This document shows positions 56,460 to 64,000 of a DNA stretch of 64,000 nt, one piece after another. The stretch's first letter is position 1. Each line of letters opens with the position of its first letter. A program made the translations under genes and the position numbers. The notes beneath the pieces were generated by a model. That model was not told the DNA's origin. It saw only the letters and a program-made list of their open reading frames with translations, and ran no database searches. Source of the stretch: Lepas anatifera (taxonomy: Eukaryota; Arthropoda; Thecostraca; Lepadidae); contig JAOTON010000773.1 of NCBI GenBank assembly GCA_034440635.1, positions 1,051,501 through 1,115,500 on the forward strand. The letters are read 5' to 3'.

Positions 56460-57810
56460 TACACAAAAAGCCATTGCATGCAGCAACAAATTACAATAAA
56501 ATACAGTGGTTGCAGCATCTATCCGTACCTATTGAACACTATTAGACCCCCCTCCAGATGTGACCCTCGGCGGTGCTGCTTGAAGCTCATATTCATACAT
56601 TTCTGAGTAGAACCCAAGCACTGGATATTTTCCCGAGCTTTGACAAAGAGCGAACGCAGGCGCACTGCGTTCACAAAACGAGCTCAGCATACATTAAGCG
56701 GCATGACTTTCCGTGACGTATTGTGACTGCTTTTGCAACTAATGATAGAAATGAGTATTGCCTGAAGAAAAACATTTCTTCTTCAGTTCTTTGTTTGGAC
56801 CCCTGCTGTTTGCTTTAATAAACGCGCCTTGCAGCCTGCTACAAAGCTGGGTTTTCTTCTGTCGTCTCTCTCCCCGCATTGGATAAAGTCCAGAATATAC
56901 TGACAAAGGGAATACACCTTTGCGACGTTCGGTGTCTTTCTTGTGTGTCTTATGACGCGTGTCGTCCATGCCCACTGCCCATGCCGTTTAATGCCGAGCC
57001 GATTTTTTATGCGAGACACGAAAAAAGTCCTGTGGACAAATTAGATTCGGCCGTTGTCCCAGATGAGAAATCGATGCGAAGCATGGTTTCTAAGTGCATC
57101 TGGATGAATCATTTATATGATATATTGGTGGAGATGAAACGCGAAGAGATATACCTGCCAATGAATTATTTGTGCATTTAGGCTCAGACATCTGTCGAAT
57201 GTTATTTTATTCACCAAATCTCGCTGATCATCAATATTTGTTCTGATTTATCATCTTTGGTGGATAATTATCATTGTTTTAAAGCACAATAAAGTACAAA
57301 ACGATACACGGAAAACCCGGACACGATATTATAATGCTGTGGTATTAGAAAATTCTATTTTCTGTAGGTCAGTACAGTAGCATTAAGTGTAGTGCATAAT
57401 GTTGTAGGCTTATTCTATTATGTCATTTTAAAGTGGCTTCATCCTTTAGTACAGTTATAAGTTCATTTAAATTGAATTTTGATTATTTTTCCTGCATATA
57501 ACCGAATCCAGGCGCGCACAGGCGATAAGTGCTCCCCTCCCCCATTCGGAACACTGCACTAAGTGCCGACACCTCTTCGAACGTCTTCAGCGCACCCTTC
57601 AACATAGGTTCCCACCGCTTCCTAGAATGCGAGCATCGGCGCCTTCGCGATGCGGGCATGTGCGCCCTTCTGATGGATTTTGCAGTCAAAGTGGTGCCCT
57701 CTGGTCCAAGCAGCACCCTCCCATGTCCAGTGCTTCCTCCTCCAGCAGAAATCTCGATGCGCCTGTTTCCGTAGTTTCTGCGTCATCAGTAAGTCCTGAA
57801 ATACTTGTGC
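56460..57810. other. No gene recognised
   Basis: Frames at 56879-57181 (+) and 57529-57774 (+) lack motifs. Confidence 0.4.
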
Positions 57811-57818
57811 TGAAAATG

Positions 57819-58012
57819 GTACCTACATCGACTCTATTCGCCCAACCCCGATTCTTCTGTGATAGGTCAGAGCTGTTAAATGGTAGTACAATCGACTTTT
57901 CGCTCCCCCCGCATTCTTCTGTGATAGGTCAGGCTCTAGAGTCTAAAATGGTACATACAATCGACTCTATTCGTCCAACCCGCTTCTTCTGTGATAGGTC
58001 AGGCTCTAGAGA
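57819..58012. repeat. Tandem repeat, three ~66-bp copies
   Basis: Each unit has GTACATACAATCGACTCTAT-type sequence and ends TTCTTCTGTGATAGGTCAG. Units start at about 57819, 57884 and 57951. Confidence 0.8.
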
Positions 58013-58343
58013 CTACGCAATCGGTTAGATGATATATCCCTTGAGATCTTTAAAACTTACACTTGACATTTGGGCCATGGAAACAATATTGGGCCTAGTA
58101 TACACCCGAGCTCAAATCGGAGGACAAATGCTGCGTGTAGGCTCACTCTGAAACTGCTGGAATTTCCATTGTGTTTCGGATTGTCCGAAACCTTTGGAAA
58201 CGTGTCCTTACTATCTGAATTGGCTGTTTTGTGGCACGTGGAACCGTGATTATTGATACCATTGGCTGCGAAAGGATAGTTTGATATTGGCGTGTTAATG
58301 GCCTGCTTTGGAGGGCTGTTCGGAGGGAATCGAGTTCTGTGTT

Positions 58344-59240
58344 TTAACACGCGCACTGAGGGGGGCTCGGGCCCTACCTGTTTTTGAGGTGGCCGGAGAC
58401 CGCTCGTAGCCGAAACAAGATAGTTTGCCACATTTAACGAATTCAGTAGGCGTCGATTGGTGTTATTTTTTAAATCGGTCAAAACATTTTGTTGTAGGCT
58501 TCAAATCGACCTGCTTTTGAGATCGCCGAATCGCTGGCCGCCAGTTAGCTTGCATTGGAGACCGAGTGGTGAAGTCATAACGCCATATAACCGGGATTAT
58601 ATGTCAAGGTCACCTCACATGAAGGTCAAGGTCAAAGTCAAAGTCACAGGTCAAAGCCATATCTGCACTTTCAAGGTCACTGACCACTGTGCTTCCGGTC
58701 AAATGGCGTTACCTGGTCTGACGTATATTATCCTATGACGTCATCGATAAGGTACCCCAATACAAAGGTCAAGGTCAAAGGTCAGGGTCAAAGGTCATTG
58801 GGTAAGGTCAATCCTCTTTTCCCGCCAAACAGTGGCTATAGTGCTAGTCAAAGTTTACATTATAAGTACTATACCATATTGTGACCTTAAAGGTCAATTA
58901 CCTTGAATGGCTTTGACTCCAAAATTGTAGGGAAGGTTTTTGAGACCTTTTCTATATGACCCTGGCCCGCCTTTAGCTTATTCCCGCCATCTAACCGCAT
59001 AATCACGGCATTTACCGATCGGCCCCCAGCATGACCAAGATTTGACTTGTATGACCCCGTTTCACCTTGAAGATATTGACCTAGGTCAATAAAAATCGGT
59101 CATGATGTAGATCACCGTAGTCCCCACCCACCTCTCAAATGGCGTTTTTCTAAATCTCTTAGTTTCCGAGATCTTAGGGGGCCTACCAGGCCCCATCCAG
59201 TGCGCGTTAGTGCCAGACCCCTCTCCAGTGCCGGTGTTAA
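58344..59240 (+). mobile_element. AGGTCA-rich TTAA element, 897 bp
   Basis: TTAA borders with ends TTAACACGCGCACTGAGG and CTCCAGTGCCGGTGTTAA. Contains runs such as AAGGTCAAGGTCAAAGTCA near 58620 and AAGGTCAAGGTCAAAGGTCA near 58766. Its core aligns with 42260-42870. Confidence 0.7.
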
Positions 59241-59587
59241 AGGAGTACATCTTTTTTGTGTTTGAACAATAGCAAATATACCCAGAAAATATACTTGTGA
59301 ACAGTTCTTAAAATGTTATTTTAACTACACATTAAAATTATAGTCGACTACGGAACCCAACACCAGTCTTCTTTTTATTCAGTTCCTCGTTTTGGGGAGG
59401 TTTGCGTCAATGAATGAAGGATGTTATATCGCTCTCCATTGCTGAAGACATCTTAAGATTTGCTACATCCTGGTCGATCTCTTAAACACTAGCACTGCCA
59501 TGATACATTTTTGTACAAGACTTATCAAATCGGCAGTTCCTTATACCTTCTGACCGTTCAAAATCGAGCTGTGCCCGAAAACTTTAT

Positions 59588-59822
59588 TCAAAAACAATCT
59601 GTTTTTAATCCCGCTTTTTTAGAAAATATGTGGCTGACTTTCGCCGCCAGAGCAGCGCGGTTCTGGCCCTCTGTCCAGCGATCAGCCTCTGAGATAGGAT
59701 CGGACACGTCTCCGGCCGACTGTGCCTCGTCTGTCGAATCCTTCCCGATAGCATCAGCGGTCGAATAGAACGTACCCCCAGGCACGCCACCGCGTCCCGA
59801 GCGAGACTGTCCAGCTGATACC
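59588..59822 (-). CDS. Possible coding exon with stop
   Basis: An open frame with no ATG at its head reads SAGQSRSGRGGVPGGTF, STADAIGKDSTDEAQSAGDV and DRWTEGQNRAALAAKVSHIF, ending KTDCF. GC-rich, hydrophilic, acidic composition is suggestive of coding sequence. A weak acceptor-like CGGTATCAG lies at its 5' side. Could be a last exon. Unrecognised. Confidence 0.3.
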
Positions 59823-59829
59823 GAAAATC

Positions 59830-60806
59830 GAGCGCTCGAAATTCACACGCTCAGCTCTGAATTGTGGCGCAATTGTCTGGGTGATTTTTGTTGAAAGTTA
59901 TACCCGCTGTAGATGTTGTTTTATTCAACGAAGTTCTGTATAAGCTTTCCAAAATGTGAAAACCCCTGTGTAACATTCTGGAGTCGTTTCACCAAGTTAT
60001 GACACCACGGAAGAGTGCCGGTCCAGAATTGTGACTGGACGGTCACCACTGTGGTCACGGACGGAATAAAGAGGGGAGGGTGCTGCCAGAACGCCTGTCG
60101 CGTCCGCTGAACGACGATGGAGAGCCGTGACACTATCAGGACCGTTTCGGCCGGGTCACCGTACTGGAACTATCGGCGGCTATGGAATAAATTGGAGGTT
60201 ATAGGGATTCGGAACGTTACAGTGGCTCGATCATAAATCATGTGACATGTTTTCAGATTTTGACACCGTCTTGGCTTTGTAATGCGTTTTAGCGAGCTTA
60301 GCTGTACGATTTCTGTGGCTCGTAAGGCACGAATGCTCCCCCCCCCCCCATATCATCGGGGTCACGTATTGTATGGATGACCCTGACCTCTGTCCTTCTC
60401 TGTTCAAACTATTTGTTCTGACCGCGGTGACACCTCCTCGCGCCGTCCAACGTCTTAATCGACAAGGCTGTGGATTTTTCTGACAGGGGTGGGAAGATCC
60501 ACCCAGCTGACTTGTCAGCTCTTTAGTGACTTTAATGTGAACATAAGAGTATATCTCAGTTCCTGATAAATCTTCAGTGAAATGATGCACTTCAATCTTT
60601 ATATGTCTGTAAATCTACTGTATCATTTTAAGTGACTTAGCCTTTTTATTTTAGTGGAATTCTTACATGTTTCGAGGCTTGTCCAAAGTCTGAGCCTTTA
60701 TTTCCCCCTATTTCTTCATTTTCCATTCAATCGACCTCACTGAAGTTCGTATCTTATTTTCATGTTGATTTAAACACAGGGAATACGAAGGGAATATATG
60801 CTTATC
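59830..60806. other. No gene recognised
   Basis: A 119-codon minus-strand frame at 60231-60590 has no motif. Confidence 0.4.
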
Positions 60807-60954
60807 CAGTGGCAGATACAGGGGGCTAGGTGTTAAAGCCTCCCCCAATGTCCGAGTGCCTATAGTTAATGCATAGGCGGGGCCTGATTCGAGGCAATGG
60901 CGGGAAGGCTCCAGCACCCTAGCCCCCCCCCATGGAGTCCTGGATCCGACTCTG
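60807..60954. mobile_element. hAT-type MITE, 148 bp
   Basis: Ends CAGTGGCAGATACAGG and CCTGGATCCGACTCTG; same family as 50096-50264 (CTATAGTTAATGCA, CACCCTAGCCCCCCC). No surviving target duplication. Confidence 0.65.
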
Positions 60955-63740
60955 CGGTAACACCTACAAAGGACATCTTCATTTTTGTGGACCCGTGACC
61001 TCTATCTCAGATATCATTTTTTATAGGCTTTGCAAGCCAAGGCTGGTATGTTTAGAATAACAAGCAACCTTGACCTTTGCTGAAAATATTTGTTAACTTT
61101 ATCTGCGCTGGAATGTTTTTTCCTCTGAGTTTATACTATTTCCGTTCCTTAGCTTATGTACTGTTTAAATTTTTTCATTCTTAATGGTCTGAAATGTTTT
61201 TCTAGGAGATACAAGTTGAAGGGAAATGTTCTGAAATTGTGTTTTGTAGACTTATTTCAGTTAGCGGAGACTAAATCGTGAGTGATACCACAAACCACAG
61301 AAAAATATAAGCCAAACACTTTTTTATTTCCATTTACCAATGAAAGGGACTACATCTTTACATCTATGAGCATACTATTGTTAGAAAAAAACAGTCCCAT
61401 GAAGACACCATATCCAAAACTGGGGCCTGAAAATGTATCAGTCAGCCTATTTTCGGTAGAACCTAATTTTAGTAGAAACTGAAAAGTTCTTAAACTATCA
61501 AGCCGCAAAGGGTATAGAATGGTGAAATCCTAGAAACTCGTTGGCTGCCTTCTTTCGTTGTTTTAATCGCGCTGAATCATTTTCTGACGTGCGTAAATAT
61601 TCACTCGATGACTGGTGTCGGTCTTGTAAATTTGTCAAGGACTCGAGCTTTATGCTAATTCCAAACACACAGGAATGTGTGCTATCTCCAGTCAGGAAGG
61701 CGTCAGCGGGGCCGCGAAGAGAAGATGAGTGGCGATGACTGCTGACACAGAAGAGGCCCACGCCGAGGAGGCAGAAGTGCGTGTCGTTGACTTAGTCATC
61801 GTCCAAAGGCGGGCTGGAACAGTGACGAACGAAATTTTCGGCATCGTCAATTTCAGGGAATGGTGTTAAACCACTGGTGTCTACTATGCGTTCCATCTAG
61901 ACTTAAGTTCCTCTGAGGCCAGTTTGAGAACGACGCTGTAGTACTAGAGTACTAGTGCTTAATAAGAACTGAGTTTTTTTCGTTGTATTGTCATTGCTAA
62001 CCGATTAGTGCCAACACAAACTGGGCACATATCGTATAATGTTAGATTATCAAGATATTGTCATCATTATTGTATCCGTAGTTCCTTTCTAGAGAGCAAG
62101 ACACGAAATGCATGCGTGCATTAGTAAGGTGTTAACAAAGCTCTGTTGAATACCTACATCAGAAGCGATGACAGATATGAATGAATACTGAAAGTATTTC
62201 TCATAGTATTTTCATGGCTAAATAGTTGATGCAGGCATACGATCGGCATAACTGATCAATCCCAGTAAAACATTGTATTTCTACTCTCCTGTCAACGCAG
62301 TGATGTTTCTCACTATGGATACCTAGTGATCATGCCAACCATTGAAATGTCGTTCCTCTACTAGCCAATACCCTGTGTTTCAACTATTCAACTTTCCGTT
62401 TTTCAAATGCGGCATGCGTATGCCTTCATTAGTCTAACAGCTACCACTAGCAGCCTCCAGCTGAGCTCTCGGCTTCACGTGGGCGTTTGCCTCACCATTG
62501 ACACCAAACGGTTCAAATAGCTGTACAAGCTAAGTTCGTCCGCCTGTGTGAAAATAAAGTACCGTGCGGATATTTCTTACCGCTTCAGTCAACTACTCAG
62601 CGCGCCGGAGGCGGAGGTGTACACCGTATTTGTGTCATATTTGATATTTGTAGAACTCAGCCATATCCGTGTTTCAATTTCCGTCCTAAGTTGAACAGAA
62701 ATAACTCGGACAGTAGGTGTGTGTCTGACTCGACTTACTGCATTGCAATATCAACTCGCACATAGCCAGTTAATGACTTCACAAATACATAGCGTTAGAA
62801 TTATCCAGCATTGGGTGACTAACTCTACTCAATAGAAGTGATACAGTGTTGTAAAATCTCACTTTTCATATGGAACCTGAATAAGAGCTTGCCGAAGCGC
62901 GCTAGACCAATAAAGCTTAAATCGGCCAGGACAAGAAGGTCGTACCTTCACACTGCCCGCCAATCCCAATAGTCTTATTCGCTCTGCTCCAGAAAAAACA
63001 GTTACTAGGGAATGTCGAAATGTATGTGTGAAGGCTACAAATCATGCCAAAAGTCTGCACGCATGTTGTTGTTATTGTCTTCAGTGAAGTGAAAAAGTAA
63101 CCATTCCCTTCCCACGCTCTGTATTCAGACGAACAACAAGAACAAACTATTCATACCCTTATAAAATTACAATGGTGTGAAAGGGACGAAATCACCCGGA
63201 GGCAAGCCTTTAACAGGTGCACTGAATTTATTTTTAATCTCACTCTAAATCGTTCGCTCCGCTAACGCGCTTATGCTGTCGACAACAACGCGTGTGAACA
63301 ATGGCTTTTCCGTGGGTTCAGTCAGATCTAAGGTTCTGGTTACACTCATTTCTGGCTTGTTGGCTTGGATTGGCCGATGGATTCGGCATAGTGCAACGCA
63401 GTTGATTATCGGAAGCTATTGTGGTCACCTTTGATTTGCAGCGCCTTGCAACGTTGCTATGGTTACGCATGATATCTCCAGTCAAACTTGGCACCCACTT
63501 ATGATGTTTGTGACAGGGAAGGTATATTCTTCAACCCTTCGATACAAGCGGGATAATTTATTCTAGAGAATAAATCATCATGAATTATGCATGCCTGCTG
63601 CGTCAAGCAAAACACGTCTATTGTTAGGTGCTTGGATTTACGATAATGCGGTATTAAATCACGCAAACATGACTGGTTTGACGCTTATGACTATCCTGCT
63701 GCGTCTCAAGCGGCTGGTATTTGACTGTGAATGGTTTATC
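60955..63740. other. No gene recognised
   Basis: Average composition, no repeats shared within the window, no convincing exon. Confidence 0.45.
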
Positions 63741-63743
63741 GCT

Positions 63744-63924
63744 TATATATAAAAAGGTAACGTCAAAATACCCTCGCGCATGACGTTCACAGTTTTTGTG
63801 CTGGATCCGAAAAACTTGATGACTGCAAAACTGCCCAGTTGGAATGACAAGGTTGCGTGTGTCTCTGCTACTTTTTGTTCTCTCGTTGTGCCTATCGCTC
63901 TTTGCGATAGTTTTTAGACTTTAA
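63744..63924 (+). promoter_or_regulatory. TATA-type promoter candidate with a short hydrophobic ORF
   Basis: TATATATAAAAA at 63744 is followed about 100 bp later by an ATG at 63844 opening MTRLRVSLLLFVLSLCLSLF then AIVFRL and a stop at 63922-63924. The peptide resembles a signal peptide, but the frame closes at once. An overlapping ATG at 63820 gives a different short frame. The window ends before any downstream exon. Confidence 0.25.
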
Positions 63925-64000
63925 AGATAGACAATGCAGTGGAAAAGAGTTGAAAGGTGATCAACTCTGCGAAATAAGCGACGTAGGACGTACCTGAAGC

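Noticed and set aside
58057..58482. 141-residue minus-strand open frame
   Set aside because: It crosses the left border of the TTAA element at 58344, so half is transposon end and half unrelated flank; no motif.
1..64000. CRISPR arrays, prokaryotic operons, integrated viral genome
   Set aside because: No regularly spaced direct repeats with unique spacers, no ribosome-binding-site-led gene strings, and no viral structural or replication genes were seen; the retroelement pieces are LINE and Penelope types.

Overview
This is a repeat-rich metazoan genomic window, not a bacterial or viral one. It has intron-interrupted exons with GT-AG borders, long dinucleotide arrays, tRNA-derived SINEs, CR1/L2-like LINE remnants, a Penelope-like element (PLE) with a GIY-YIG domain, hAT- and mariner-type MITEs, and TTAA-flanked non-autonomous elements. 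The mix suggests an invertebrate, perhaps aquatic; the sequence alone does not fix the taxon.

The left half (about 0.8-32.2 kb) holds a minus-strand multi-exon gene in tandem, partly broken copies. I infer six exon types from copies that match each other and keep splice phases: E (start exon, MSPTKSKKPLEEAVSKE), A (acidic, Ser/Asp-rich), B (WTRLRLL...LAVDRE), C (DGVIQDA...), D (Gln/Glu-rich coiled coil) and F (terminal). Unit 3 runs A-B-C-D-F from 32.18 to 25.6 kb. Unit 2 runs E-A-B-C-D-F from 22.29 to 11.94 kb. Unit 1 keeps only A, C and D (9.14-7.27 kb). A fourth unit shows only its start exon at 805-855, next to the left edge. Intron sequence was duplicated along with the exons. Every unit carries at least one frameshift or stop, so this is either a decaying tandem cluster or one hit by consensus indels. 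I do not recognise the family.

Insertions are layered on this. A decayed LINE (5.2-6.96 kb) lies in unit 1's 3' flank. TTAA-bounded ~0.9-1.0 kb elements packed with AGGTCA half-sites lie at 17.3, 25.7, 28.4, 47.7 and 58.3 kb, with fragments at 5.0, 32.3 and 35.6 kb. SINEs and hAT MITEs are scattered throughout.

The middle (32-46 kb) is almost entirely mobile DNA: two 5'-truncated PLE copies joined head to head between (TA)n arrays (33.0-35.4 kb), a ~0.9 kb tandem duplication (36.2-38.1 kb), a 1,865 bp hAT-type element with exact 8-bp target duplications (38.1-40.0 kb), a LINE RT fragment with SINEs (40.2-41.2 kb), a 1.15 kb TIR element (41.9-43.0 kb) and a mariner-type MITE (44.9-45.2 kb).

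The right part (46-64 kb) is sparse: MITEs, a near-perfect palindrome at 54.4-54.7 kb, simple repeats and a few weakly supported exon candidates (52.8, 55.5, 56.0-56.5, 59.6 kb). A TATA-type promoter candidate lies near the right edge. No rRNA gene, functional-looking tRNA gene or CRISPR array was seen.
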